This document shows positions 10,717 through 19,266 of a DNA stretch of 64,000 nt, piece after piece; the first letter of the stretch is position 1, and the number at the start of each line of letters is the position of its first letter. This DNA comes from Aeromonas rivuli (GTDB taxonomy: Bacteria; Pseudomonadota; Gammaproteobacteria; Enterobacterales; Aeromonadaceae), in NCBI RefSeq assembly GCF_000820045.1, contig NZ_CDBJ01000100.1, positions 225,265-289,264 of the forward strand, in the 5' to 3' direction. Under the pieces are notes generated by a model, which saw only the letters and a program-made list of their open reading frames with translations, was not told where the DNA came from and searched no databases. Both the position numbers and the translations under genes were made by a program.

Positions 10717-13671
10717 TCAGGGCATCACTTCCCGGCGATAAATAATTCTGTCATTACCGCGACCAATCCCGAAAATCGCCATGCCATCCAGACTGTCAGG
10801 GTCGGAAAGCCAGAGCGGCCGCCGTCCTGGTTGAAGTTCTGACTCGGGCTGCTGGCTCAGATCGATACGGAAAGGAATGCGCACCGCTCTCTCCGGGGCG
10901 GCAAACTGGAAACCTATCTCACCCTCGTGGGCCATCGCCGTCATGGCTCCCGGCGCCGTTTCGCCAAGTCCGAGCCGGATCTTGACGTTGGACCCCAGGT
11001 CAAGATCCCCGCTCCCTGCATCGAAGTGCTGACTACTATCGGTAAACACGACCCCTTCATCCAGCAGAGAGAGCCGAGTGCATTGGTCAGCCCACTGCCT
11101 GTGCCAGTTACCCGCTTCATGATATTGCAGCTCCAGCAGCACCGTCAGCGGCGCCGAAGCGACCCCCTGCACCGTACCGGCCTGTATCCGGCCGAAATAG
11201 GCCTCCATGGGCCGGTTATCTATCAGCCGGGCATTGCAGCCCGACCCGCTGCAGGGCCCCACCTGCTGGGCATTGAAATCCGGGGCCGCGATCAGGGTCC
11301 TTTCGCCATCGCCGTCCTGCATATAGAGACCAAACAGCAGCGCGCGGTAGGGGCCATCGGGCTGGGTATCGGACAGCCTCACAAACTCGGTCGGCCCGAT
11401 GAAGTCGGCCTTCCCCGCCTCCCAGAGCAGTGGCCCCAGGCTGCGCAGCCGGGCAGAGAGCGAGACCCCATCGCTGTTGTTGGCCGTGGTCAGATAGGCA
11501 TTCCCCTTGGCGAAGTCCCCCCAATAGTTTTGCGTCACGGCGCCCGCCTGATTGCGGGCCTGAATGTGCAACTCGGTATTGAAGGGTTGCCCCATATAGG
11601 AGAAATCACCGCAGGCAGGCAGGATGTCGCCGCTGACCAGATTGAAATCCACCGGAATAAAGCGCCCCACCGGCACGCTGCTGGCGGCGGGTATGGTGTA
11701 GCCGAAATAGCCCGTTGATGCAGACGTTGCCACTGGCGGCGTCGCCACCATGCTGAATACCCCGACCTCGTTGACCGACTGACTGATGACGTTGAGGTTA
11801 TTGCTGCCCTTCACATTGGAGTGGTCATAGCGGGGTGTGCCGACCGCCGCCTCCACCCCGGGTTTGGGGGCCATCAGCGTGCTGCCGAGGGCAATATTGG
11901 CCAGCGCGAAGTTGGGGGTCGCCAGATTGTCGCGGCACAAGTCTTGGTCATCATCGGACTGCCAGGCCACCCCTTTGATATCCAGCTGGAACACCTCGCC
12001 GGTCTTCTTGAACACCGGGCAACTGGCGTAATCAGCATTGGTCTCATTGGCACTGGGGACGCATTCCCCTTGTGGAGCCTTGATGCAGAGCCCCACCGGA
12101 CGGCTGACAAAGAGATCTGACCCTGTCATCAGCAGCCCCGCCGTATCGCCACTGCCATCGTGGCGGGCATTGAGTTGCATCTTGCCTGCATCCGGATAGT
12201 TGACCGTCAGAGTCGTCTCCCCTTGGGCATTGAAGGTCAGCGTCTGCGGGCTAGCCTGTCCGGCCGTCTGACTCGTGGCGATGGCGCTACCGTTGACCAT
12301 GACCTTGCTGCCAAAGGTGTTGCTCATCGGAGTGACGTAGCCACTCCAGAAGCTGACCGGCTTGCTCACATTGGCAAAACCGGGCACACACTGCTGGCTC
12401 GCATTGTCCTTCTTGACCGCCTTCATCACCACATCCTGCGGCTTGTTGGCCAGGGTGTCCTGCACATCGAACACAAAACCACTGTCGGCAAAATTGAGGG
12501 TGCAAGCGGCGGTACTGAGCGCCCCTGCCCCTGCCCGGCACAAAGTAGTGCCGGGGGAACCGGTGGCCGGTGTAGAACCACTGACGCCAACCGTCACGGC
12601 CCCCACCGTATTGCTCCTCAGTTGCAAGGTGGTGGAGCCATTGCTGAAGCTCACCTGATTACCGCCAATCCAGCTCGCGGTGGTGGTGGCAGGGAGCAAG
12701 GTCGCACTGACCGGATCCGTGAACAGCTGGCTGCAGCTGGCATTGGCACAGGCCCGGATGGTCAGGGTCTCCGGGTTGCAGGTCAGGGCATTGCCGCTGT
12801 GGTCAAATTCGAAGTGATCGATCAGGGCATTGACCGGCGGTGACGGCTTGTCGTTGATCGCCGTGGAGCCTGTCATGAACAGGGAACGGCTGGTTGTTCT
12901 GCCGTTGATGACGCTGGAGCCATTCATGCTCAGAGACTTATCCGAATACACCAGTCCATTGATAAGACTATTCCCATTCAAATTGATATCGGCATAGCCA
13001 AACAGCAGCACTGACCCCAGGTTGTCCGGATTGAGGCGTCCATCGTTCAACGCGGCTTGCCCATTTACAAAAATACGCACGGCGCCCTGTGTTTCAATCA
13101 CCCCTCCCTGGTTGATAGTCAAGCTGCCAATCCAGTAATCCCCGGCAGGCAGAATGACCTTGGCCCCTCCTCCTATGGCGAGGCTCTCAATCCGATATTC
13201 ATTACGGGCAGAGGAGAATGTCAGGGTACAGGCGCTGTAGAGACTGATCGCACCGAACTGATATTGGCTGGTACTGCCCATGGTCAACTGTTGCCCCGCG
13301 TTACAGTACCCCAAGCTACCATCGCCGCCGGAACTGCTCAGGAAGCTGTTATCACCCGACGTAGACAATCCACGTATCGTGCTACCTGTTATCGTGCAGA
13401 GCCGGCGAGAACCATTGGCGTTGTCACAACCATCCAATGGCATGCCGGAACCCTGGTTCGAGTCGCAGAAATTCAAGGCAGCACCTGCAGTGCCCGTGAT
13501 TTTCGCCTGGTTGTTCTGGGTCAGCTTGGCAGCATCCTGGCCAGTACAGACCGCGTTGTTATTACCGCGGTGGCCCTGAACCACAGCCGGGAAATAGGTG
13601 TCAGTGTCGAAGGTTCCAAACCCATAAACCATGCCAGACAGCATTGTTAAGACCAGCCACCAGAGTCTCAC
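10717..13671 (-). CDS. mshQ: MSHA biogenesis protein MshQ, large exported protein
   Basis: A 984-residue exported protein, last gene of the MSHA structural operon. It has an N-terminal signal-like segment (residues 1-17), then a Gly/Asn/Ser-rich region of short beta-strand repeats (about 150-280, for example LNGNSLINGL and MNGSSVINGR) resembling bactofilin or right-handed helix repeats. Many Cys pairs and a C-terminal region of the DUF6701 type follow. In related loci MshQ is thought to be surface-located and may cap or decorate the pilus; that role is inferred. It overlaps mshP by four bases. Confidence 0.88.
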   Translation of the reverse strand: MRLWWLVLTMLSGMVYGFGTFDTDTYFPAVVQGHRGNNNAVCTGQDAAKLTQNNQAKITGTAGAALNFCDSNQGSGMPLDGCDNANGSRRLCTITGSTIRGLSTSGDNSFLSSSGGDGSLGYCNAGQQLTMGSTSQYQFGAISLYSACTLTFSSARNEYRIESLAIGGGAKVILPAGDYWIGSLTINQGGVIETQGAVRIFVNGQAALNDGRLNPDNLGSVLLFGYADINLNGNSLINGLVYSDKSLSMNGSSVINGRTTSRSLFMTGSTAINDKPSPPVNALIDHFEFDHSGNALTCNPETLTIRACANASCSQLFTDPVSATLLPATTTASWIGGNQVSFSNGSTTLQLRSNTVGAVTVGVSGSTPATGSPGTTLCRAGAGALSTAACTLNFADSGFVFDVQDTLANKPQDVVMKAVKKDNASQQCVPGFANVSKPVSFWSGYVTPMSNTFGSKVMVNGSAIATSQTAGQASPQTLTFNAQGETTLTVNYPDAGKMQLNARHDGSGDTAGLLMTGSDLFVSRPVGLCIKAPQGECVPSANETNADYASCPVFKKTGEVFQLDIKGVAWQSDDDQDLCRDNLATPNFALANIALGSTLMAPKPGVEAAVGTPRYDHSNVKGSNNLNVISQSVNEVGVFSMVATPPVATSASTGYFGYTIPAASSVPVGRFIPVDFNLVSGDILPACGDFSYMGQPFNTELHIQARNQAGAVTQNYWGDFAKGNAYLTTANNSDGVSLSARLRSLGPLLWEAGKADFIGPTEFVRLSDTQPDGPYRALLFGLYMQDGDGERTLIAAPDFNAQQVGPCSGSGCNARLIDNRPMEAYFGRIQAGTVQGVASAPLTVLLELQYHEAGNWHRQWADQCTRLSLLDEGVVFTDSSQHFDAGSGDLDLGSNVKIRLGLGETAPGAMTAMAHEGEIGFQFAAPERAVRIPFRIDLSQQPESELQPGRRPLWLSDPDSLDGMAIFGIGRGNDRIIYRREVMP

Positions 13672-14132
13672 GGCATCACTCCATCAAAGGCTTGTGCCAC
13701 CAGGGTGCGGCTGACGGCAAAATCCGGATTGGGACTGTTCACATCGCTATGGCCACAGGCACCCGTGCTCTGGAAGCTGTAACCGGTCTGGGTGCCCCCT
13801 GCCGCACTGACCACCACCGGCTTGCAGGTCAGTACCACGTTGCAATCCACCAGCCCCGGGACTGCAAAGGGGATAGCTGTCAGGGCGGCGCACTGTTGCG
13901 CGTCCCAATGATCATTGGGGTAGAGGCGGTAGAGGCCTATCTCCAGGCCGCTCTGCGCTGCCATCAAGGCCCTGACACTGCGCACCTCAAGGGTGTTTTT
14001 CTCGCTGCTGTCGAGCAAGAAACGGCCCATGGCCGCGGCAAGCAGCCCCATGATGACGATGACAAACAGGGCTATCATGATGGCGCTGCCGCGCTGGGCC
14101 GCCATGGCAAGGGGCGGCGGCTTAGGGAACAT
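13668..14132 (-). CDS. mshP: MSHA biogenesis protein MshP (PilX-like)
   Basis: A 154-residue protein with a basic N-terminus, one membrane helix (about 18-36) and an ALMAAQSGLEIGLYRLYP segment typical of PilX/GspK-like pilus-tip components that lack a classical GFTLIE site. Four Cys in the C-terminal half could form disulphides. It overlaps mshO by 11 bp upstream and mshQ by 4 bp downstream, so the structural operon is tightly packed here. Confidence 0.88.
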   Translation of the reverse strand: MFPKPPPLAMAAQRGSAIMIALFVIVIMGLLAAAMGRFLLDSSEKNTLEVRSVRALMAAQSGLEIGLYRLYPNDHWDAQQCAALTAIPFAVPGLVDCNVVLTCKPVVVSAAGGTQTGYSFQSTGACGHSDVNSPNPDFAVSRTLVAQAFDGVMP

Positions 14133-14997
14133 TGAGCAGCTCCAGCTTGTGGTTGAAGATGACCCGCTCGCCGCTGCGCTCGAACCCCAGTCGCAGCCCC
14201 ACCTCGCTCTGATTGAAGGCGGCGGGCTCCCGATAGAAGTAATAGGCCGCCGGGCGGATATGCTCGGCCATCAGGGCGGGAGTGTTCGTGCTGATATGGG
14301 TGCCTATCGCGCCGCTGGCCCGGGTCAGGGTAGTGCCTGCCACGCAGTAGCGCACCTGTTGCCTGGCAAAATAGATGCGCTTGCCCGGGGAGTCCTTGGC
14401 AAAGCCATCATCGACGGTCAACGACAGGGCCCCCGAGACGGATGTCCCCACCGAGGTCACGCTGGCGACACAATTGCCATGGAGACAGCCCTCGTCCAGA
14501 GGGATATTCGGGTCGGCAAGGGGATAGACAATGGCGCTGTCAATATCCTGCTCGGGCAGGACGCTCGGAGTGACTATGCTCACCCCGCCACTCCCGCTGA
14601 GACTCAGATAACGACTGGCCGTCACGATGGGCCAGAAGCGCAGGCAACTGCCTTGCTGCCCCGAGATGCCCGCTTCATCTTCCACCCGCACCGAACCTGG
14701 CACCGCATCGCGCACTTCGCGATTGAGCCGCTCCAGGGCGAAGCGGGCATCGCTCATCAGCTGCTCACGGCGGCTGGCGTCCCCATAGATCTCGGTGCCT
14801 ATGCCAATAAACTGGCTGGAGAAGGTCGCCATGATGCCGAGCAGCAATATCACCATCACCAGCTCGACCAGGGTGAAGCCCCCCCCCCGCCCAGGCTGGG
14901 CGCAGGTTCGATTAGCGGAGCCTAATCGGACGCGGTCACAGGTTGTGGTAACAGATGCGTCATCGGACGCGGCATAACGGGAATGCGGCTTCTCCAT
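14122..14997 (-). CDS. mshO: MSHA minor pilin MshO with an unusually long leader
   Basis: A 291-residue prepilin-like protein (PilW/PulJ type). The prepilin peptidase site is GRGGG^FTLVELVMVILLLG, with the conserved Glu five residues after cleavage, but the leader is 40 residues instead of the usual 6-20. The leader is encoded by a palindrome and two direct repeats (14909-14972), and directly before the cleavage site by ten consecutive G (14879-14888 as C on the plus strand). No ATG, GTG or TTG lies between the G tract and the cleavage site, so a one-base slip would abolish MshO. The stop of mshD abuts the start here. Confidence 0.9.
   Translation of the reverse strand: MEKPHSRYAASDDASVTTTCDRVRLGSANRTCAQPGRGGGFTLVELVMVILLLGIMATFSSQFIGIGTEIYGDASRREQLMSDARFALERLNREVRDAVPGSVRVEDEAGISGQQGSCLRFWPIVTASRYLSLSGSGGVSIVTPSVLPEQDIDSAIVYPLADPNIPLDEGCLHGNCVASVTSVGTSVSGALSLTVDDGFAKDSPGKRIYFARQQVRYCVAGTTLTRASGAIGTHISTNTPALMAEHIRPAAYYFYREPAAFNQSEVGLRLGFERSGERVIFNHKLELLNVP
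14879..14888 (-). repeat. Ten-base poly-G tract inside the mshO leader
   Basis: Ten consecutive C on the plus strand (G on the coding strand) encode the Arg-Gly-Gly-Gly immediately before the prepilin cleavage site of mshO. Runs this long are prone to slipped-strand mispairing, and every start codon for the gene lies upstream of it. Confidence 0.9.
14909..14972. repeat. Palindrome plus direct repeats within the mshO leader
   Basis: CGATTAG (14909-14915) and CTAATCG (14922-14928) form a perfect 7-bp hairpin around CGGAGC. The 11-mer ATCGGACGCGG occurs at 14925-14935 and again at 14962-14972, and a third copy sits at 17239-17249 just upstream of mshB. The arrangement looks like a short mobile repeat that landed in frame in the leader region. 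Confidence 0.7.
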
Positions 14998-15569
14998 CAG
15001 TAATTACCCCGGTAGAGCGCAAACTCGACTTCGCTGCTGTCCGGCAGCCGCACCGTCAACTCGATGCGCTTGCCGATGGACGCGGCGCCCTTGCCTGCAC
15101 TGGCAAGCAGGTCATCCGCCGTGACCCGGATCCTCAGTTGATAGTTGCGATACTCCTCATCGCTGATACCGGCCGCCTGCTGGGTAAACAGGTTAGCGGC
15201 CACCCACTGACCCGCCGTATCGAAGTCATCCACATCGTTGAAGGTATAAGGGGCGCTCTCCCCCGCATCCTTGCCATAACTGGCAGCTGGGGTGCAGGCG
15301 GCATAGGGCACGGGCGGGGTACCGGCCGTCTCGCCGCAGCGGAAACGGCCGCCGTTATGATCAGAATGCTCATCGAAGGATTTTTGCAGCACCTCATTCA
15401 AGACCCGCTGGGCCAGCTGGGCGGCACGCACCTGCTGCACCGGGTCGACGGCTTGGGGTGCCTGATTGACCAGCAAGCCCAGAATGCCGGTCAACGCGAC
15501 AGAGAGCAGCACTATGCCGACGACCAGCTCTATCAGGGTAAAACCACGGGAAGGGTTAAGGGAGGGCAT
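14997..15569 (-). CDS. mshD: MSHA minor pilin MshD
   Basis: A 190-residue prepilin with leader MPSLNPSRG^FTLIELVVGIVLLSVALTG and the conserved Glu at mature position 5 (PilV/GspI type). After the membrane-spanning N-terminal helix comes a globular part with a Cys pair around CGETAGTPPVPYAACTPA. It overlaps mshC by 14 bp and abuts mshO. It is probably a minor pilin that primes or caps pilus assembly. Confidence 0.9.
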   Translation of the reverse strand: MPSLNPSRGFTLIELVVGIVLLSVALTGILGLLVNQAPQAVDPVQQVRAAQLAQRVLNEVLQKSFDEHSDHNGGRFRCGETAGTPPVPYAACTPAASYGKDAGESAPYTFNDVDDFDTAGQWVAANLFTQQAAGISDEEYRNYQLRIRVTADDLLASAGKGAASIGKRIELTVRLPDSSEVEFALYRGNY

Positions 15570-16032
15570 GAATATAACCCTCGGCCTCGATGCGCAGCCG
15601 GACAGACTCCCTGCCCTCAGTCACCGTCAGATCGCAACCGGCGCTGCAGGCCCCCAGGGGGCGGCCACTGCGTTTATCGAAACTGAGGGATGTCTGGGGA
15701 GAGAGGACAATAGTGCCAGAAGCCTGCACCGGGCGGCCCCGAGTCAGTTCGTTCGCACTCCAGTCAGCGATGGGGTGGGCACTGCAGGTGCCCGCCTGGG
15801 TGAGGTGAGCGAAGCGGTTTGCCTCCAGCACCAGCTGGCTGCAACGCTCCTCACCTTCGTTCATGTTCAGGGTCTGTACCAGCCGCAGCCGGGTGACCAG
15901 TTCGTCGCGCAGGGTATGGATTTCAAAGCCGCCTTTGCCCAGCCATTTAGGCATGGCAAAGGCGGCCAGAATCCCGAGTAGCAGGATCACGATGACCAAT
16001 TCAATCAGGGTAAAGCCTCTAGTCGAAGCCAT
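15556..16032 (-). CDS. mshC: MSHA minor pilin MshC
   Basis: A 158-residue prepilin with leader MASTRG^FTLIELVIVILLLGILAAFAMP and four Cys in the globular part. The ATG at 16032 follows GAGAG with six-base spacing and gives a six-residue leader; a longer reading from 16071 would run into the terminator hairpin upstream and is less likely. It is a GspH/FimT-like minor pilin, downstream of mshA across a terminator. Confidence 0.88.
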   Translation of the reverse strand: MASTRGFTLIELVIVILLLGILAAFAMPKWLGKGGFEIHTLRDELVTRLRLVQTLNMNEGEERCSQLVLEANRFAHLTQAGTCSAHPIADWSANELTRGRPVQASGTIVLSPQTSLSFDKRSGRPLGACSAGCDLTVTEGRESVRLRIEAEGYIHALP

Positions 16033-16054
16033 TGTCACTCTCGCTTGGGTCATC

Positions 16055-16083
16055 GAAGAAAAGCGGGGCATTGGGCCCCGCTT
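16055..16083 (-). terminator. Terminator/attenuator after the major pilin gene mshA
   Basis: On the minus strand AAGCGGGGC (16083-16075) pairs with GCCCCGCTT (16069-16061) in a 9-bp stem with a 5-base loop, followed by UUC. It sits between mshA and mshC and should keep the minor-pilin message well below that of the major pilin. Confidence 0.8.
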
Positions 16084-16097
16084 TATTGTCAGTCGAC

Positions 16098-16535
16098 TTA
16101 GTTACAAGTCGCACCACTCAGCGAGACCGAGAACGTAGCACCGGCCACAGAGGGAGCCTGGTAAATAACTGCACAACTGTTGGCCTGATCTGTGGTGAAT
16201 ACACCATCATCATTTTTCTGCGACCAACCGCCATCGATGGTAACTGCTTCACCAATACCGGCCTTATCCGCTGTCGGATAGCCAAATGTAGTGGTGACCG
16301 TGCTGGTACCAGCTGAGACAGAAGAGTCGGGAGCTTTTTCAGTACCATCCAAAGCTGAACGGCTATAAACCAGTTGAGCGCCACTTTGCAGTGCTGCAGC
16401 AACCCCTTGGGCGGCAGCTTTATTTGCATCATCCTGCAAATTCAGGAACTTGGGTGCGGCGGTGACCGCCAGAATGCCCAGGATGATGATCACGATCACC
16501 AGTTCTATCAGGGTAAAGCCTGCTTGCTTTTTCAT
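16098..16535 (-). CDS. mshA: MSHA major pilin MshA
   Basis: A 145-residue type IVa prepilin, the main subunit of the MSHA/Bfp fibre. The leader MKKQAG is cleaved before Phe7 (GFTLIELVIVIIILG), and Glu at mature position 5 is present. Two Cys (121 and 144) bound the C-terminal disulphide loop. The body is Ala/Ser/Thr-rich, like other MshA proteins, which vary most in this part. AGGACAAGAG precedes the ATG. It follows mshB by 25 bases and is followed by a terminator hairpin, as expected for a highly expressed subunit. Confidence 0.95.
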   Translation of the reverse strand: MKKQAGFTLIELVIVIIILGILAVTAAPKFLNLQDDANKAAAQGVAAALQSGAQLVYSRSALDGTEKAPDSSVSAGTSTVTTTFGYPTADKAGIGEAVTIDGGWSQKNDDGVFTTDQANSCAVIYQAPSVAGATFSVSLSGATCN

Positions 16536-16560
16536 CTCTTGTCCTCTGTCGATAATGAAA

Positions 16561-17229
16561 TCAGTTGATATTGGTGGTTACCTGGCCGGAGGCCGGTCGG
16601 TAACTGAAACTCATGAACGCCTCAGTGCTCCCTTGCGGGTCCTGATACTGCCCATCACTACCCTTACTCAGACTATTGACCAGGTAGTAGCGACAGACGG
16701 AGTCGAGGCCATTACTGGATACGGTGGCATAGTATTTCAGGTCATTACCACTACTGCGCACCTCGGAGAAGCTGGCAGTAGCCTTGGGGGGATTTTGCAG
16801 TAATCCATCCCAAATTCGCAGACAGCGCTGGGCTGTCAGGTTGGCCGGATCGATGTCAGTCGCCCCGCCCGCCGTATCCATGGGATAGCCGGGAGAGAGC
16901 TCACCATTGTCGATCTGGCTGTCGGTGGGGGTGGTCAGATAGAAGCGGGTGCCATCATAGAGCACGGTATTTTGTGCATCCTGCTTGGCCCGTCCTTCGG
17001 CCTCCCACTGGGCCCGCACCAGAGAGACGGCGGTAGCATAGCCACCCGAAACCCCTTCCACGCTCGCCTTCTTCGCCTCGTCGGTCACATCGAGAAAACG
17101 CGGCAAGGCGGTGGCCGCCAGTATTCCCAGGATAACGATGACGATCACCAGCTCGATCAGCGAGAAACCCGCAGCCCCGCGGGGCAGGCTCCTGCCTGTT
17201 GTGAACTCTCTGCGCTTGCTATATGCCAT
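16561..17229 (-). CDS. mshB: MSHA pilin-like protein MshB
   Basis: A 222-residue prepilin with a 21-residue leader ending RGAAG^FSLIELVIVIVILGILAATALPRF and Glu at mature position 5. Two Cys (CLRIW and CRYYLV) may form a disulphide. It is the first gene of the structural operon and directly precedes mshA; the AT-rich gap before it probably holds the promoter. Confidence 0.92.
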   Translation of the reverse strand: MAYSKRREFTTGRSLPRGAAGFSLIELVIVIVILGILAATALPRFLDVTDEAKKASVEGVSGGYATAVSLVRAQWEAEGRAKQDAQNTVLYDGTRFYLTTPTDSQIDNGELSPGYPMDTAGGATDIDPANLTAQRCLRIWDGLLQNPPKATASFSEVRSSGNDLKYYATVSSNGLDSVCRYYLVNSLSKGSDGQYQDPQGSTEAFMSFSYRPASGQVTTNIN

Positions 17230-17296
17230 GGATCCTCCATCGGACGCGGTATTATTTCATGTAGATATAAAAAAATCATGGGAACGAGGTGAATAA
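17230..17296 (-). promoter_or_regulatory. AT-rich mshF-mshB gap, probable structural-operon promoter
   Basis: This 67-base gap is the most AT-rich stretch in the msh cluster. On the minus strand a weak hairpin (GCGAGG ... CCTCG) is followed by seven T, and then GAAATAATACC gives a possible -10 (TAATAC); no good -35 is visible. In Vibrio cholerae the structural operon is known to start at mshB, which supports a promoter here. One copy of the ATCGGACGCGG repeat (17239-17249) lies just upstream of the mshB ribosome-binding site. Confidence 0.4.
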
Positions 17297-17779
17297 TTAG
17301 CCTCGCTCAGTCCCATCCTGCGGCACCCGCCAAGGCAGCACGCGGCCATCGGCGAAGCGATAGTGCAGCCAGTGCGACTCGATGCCCATGAGACAACCCC
17401 CCGTCGTCCCCCGAAATTGCAGCGCCAGATTGCCCGACTGCAACGACCCCATGGCGCCTTGCCACAGTTGTTGGCAATCGGCGGAAGGGCTCATCAATGG
17501 CGCCATTCCCAGCGGCCAGCCGCGCTCATCGAACTGCCAGATTTGCCCCTCGGCGTGAAGCCGTGCAGGCCTGCGCTCATCGAGCCAGCGACCATGAAGG
17601 CGCTGCACCCGCTCGGCAAACTGCTCTCCCAGCAGGGTCAGACTGGTCGCCAGCGCCTGTTCGCGATGGCGTTGATAACCACCGACCAGGGTGGCGATGA
17701 TCACCAGCAGCACCAGGATGGCGGCCACCAATCGGTAGCCCGCCAGCCAGCGGGCATCTTGTTCACCCTGGCGGCTCAT
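17297..17779 (-). CDS. mshF: MSHA biogenesis protein MshF
   Basis: A 160-residue protein with one N-terminal membrane helix (about 12-31) and a predicted periplasmic domain with two Cys (near SADCQQLW and GGCLMG). The position between mshG and mshB identifies it as MshF, whose molecular role is not established. The ATG at 17779 has GGAG eight bases upstream; an upstream in-frame TTG (17791) is less likely. The 5' side holds an unusual tandem repeat in place of a close junction with mshG. Confidence 0.82.
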   Translation of the reverse strand: MSRQGEQDARWLAGYRLVAAILVLLVIIATLVGGYQRHREQALATSLTLLGEQFAERVQRLHGRWLDERRPARLHAEGQIWQFDERGWPLGMAPLMSPSADCQQLWQGAMGSLQSGNLALQFRGTTGGCLMGIESHWLHYRFADGRVLPWRVPQDGTERG

Positions 17780-17794
17780 GACCTGCTCCAACGG

Positions 17795-18043
17795 CTACTC
17801 ATCAACCCCTGCCACCTGGCTGCGATCACCAGACCCCCTGACCGTGCTCATCATCCCCCGCCCCTGACCGCGTTCATCATTTCCCACCATCTGATGAGGT
17901 GAAGATACCCAAATCATCCCCCACCCCTGACCGCACTCATCATGCCCCACCATCGGATGAGGTGAAGATACCCAAATCATTTCCCGCCCCTGACCGCGCT
18001 CATCATGTCCCACCATCGGATGAGGTGAAGATACCCAAATCAT
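17795..18043 (-). repeat. 63-bp tandem repeats derived from the 3' end of mshG, open as an 82-codon frame
   Basis: Three units with an exact 63-base period (the GAAGATACC landmark is at 17901, 17964 and 18027; its mshG counterpart is at 18085) repeat the last codons of mshG, each with a 5-bp difference from the gene. Because 63 is a multiple of three, one frame stays open. It begins with an ATG (18043-18041) overlapping the mshG stop as ATGA, reads three 21-residue copies starting MIWVSSPHPMVG, and ends with TAG at 17797-17795, 15 bases before mshF. Each unit contains GGGGCGGGAAATG, a ribosome-binding-site-like start. Whether peptide is made is unknown. Confidence 0.85.
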
Positions 18044-19263
18044 TTCCCGCCCCTGACCGCGCTCATCATGTCCCACATCGGCGTGAAGATACCCAGCGCC
18101 AGGATCAGCACCATGATGGCCACTAGGCCGATGAGGATGGGTTCGATGCGGGCGGTGAGGCTCTTGAGGTCGTAGTCCACCTCCCGTTCGTAATACTCGG
18201 CCGCCTCGTGCAGCAACTCGTCGACCTGACCCGTCTCCTCCCCCACGGCGATCATCTGCATCACCAGGGGAGTGAACAAACCGCTGGCACCGGCGGTGCG
18301 CAGCAGGCTCTCGCCACGCTCTATGCCACCGCGCATATCCCGGATCCGATCGCGCATGAAGGCGTTATCCACCGCATCGGCCACCAGCGCCAGCGCCTGG
18401 TTCAGGGGCACACCGGCCTTGAGCATCATGGAGAAGCTGCGCGCGAAGCGGGCCAGCAAGGAGCGCTCGATGATGCTGCCGACTATGGGTAATTTAAGCT
18501 GCCATCTGTGCCAGCTCAGCTGGCCTGCCGGGGTGCGCACCCAGTGGCGCCAACCCAGCACGCTCGCAATCAACCCCGCCAGCAGCAGCCACCAGTAGTG
18601 CACGAAGAAGTGGGAGGTGGCGAGCAGGATCCGGGTCGCCAGGGGCAGCTCGACCCCGAACTTGGCGAACATGTTGGCAAAGACCGGGATCACCATGATG
18701 TTGAGGATCACCATGGCGATGCCGATGGCGATCATCACGAAGCTGGGGTAACGCATGGCGGCCTTGATCCGCTTGCGGGTCTCCAGCTCCAGATCGAAAT
18801 AGTTGGCAAGCTGTTGAAAGGCTTCCTCCAGCTGACCGGTGTTCTCCCCCACGTGGATGATGGCGATGAACAGGCTGCTGAACACCTTGGGATGGCTCTG
18901 CATGGCGCTCGACAACGGGCGACCATTGCCCAGATCTTCCCCGAGCTGATGCAGGGCTCGCTTGAGGGGCTTGCTGTGGGCACTCTCTTCCAGGCCCGCA
19001 ATGGCACGCAGTATGGGAATGCCGGCCCGGGTCAGGGCATACATCTGGCGGCTGAACACCACCAGCTCTTCCAGTCGCACCTTGGATTCGAACAGCTGGG
19101 AGAGATTGATATCACCGCCCCGGGCACGGCGCTCACGCAGTTCGGTCGGCAAGATGCCGCGCCGCATCAGGCTGTCGGCCGCGGCCAGTTCGCTGGCCGC
19201 CTCCAGGGTACCGCTGACCGCCTTGCCAAGCTTGTCACGGCCTTTGTAGGCAAAATGTCCCAT
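18040..19263 (-). CDS. mshG: MSHA inner-membrane platform protein MshG (GspF/PilC family)
   Basis: A 407-residue polytopic platform protein of the GspF/PilC family that couples the assembly ATPase MshE to pilin polymerisation. Both tandem T2SSF domains are seen, with family signatures LVVFSRQMYALTRAGIPI and ARFARSFSMMLKAGVPL, and the membrane segments lie at about 170-190, 222-240 and 375-395. It begins three bases after mshE. Its 3' end has been duplicated downstream in three 63-bp units. Confidence 0.94.
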   Translation of the reverse strand: MGHFAYKGRDKLGKAVSGTLEAASELAAADSLMRRGILPTELRERRARGGDINLSQLFESKVRLEELVVFSRQMYALTRAGIPILRAIAGLEESAHSKPLKRALHQLGEDLGNGRPLSSAMQSHPKVFSSLFIAIIHVGENTGQLEEAFQQLANYFDLELETRKRIKAAMRYPSFVMIAIGIAMVILNIMVIPVFANMFAKFGVELPLATRILLATSHFFVHYWWLLLAGLIASVLGWRHWVRTPAGQLSWHRWQLKLPIVGSIIERSLLARFARSFSMMLKAGVPLNQALALVADAVDNAFMRDRIRDMRGGIERGESLLRTAGASGLFTPLVMQMIAVGEETGQVDELLHEAAEYYEREVDYDLKSLTARIEPILIGLVAIMVLILALGIFTPMWDMMSAVRGGK

Positions 19264-19266
19264 GGC

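Noticed and set aside
17795..18076. The 63-bp repeats as a CRISPR array
   Set aside because: The units are contiguous without spacers and copy the end of mshG.
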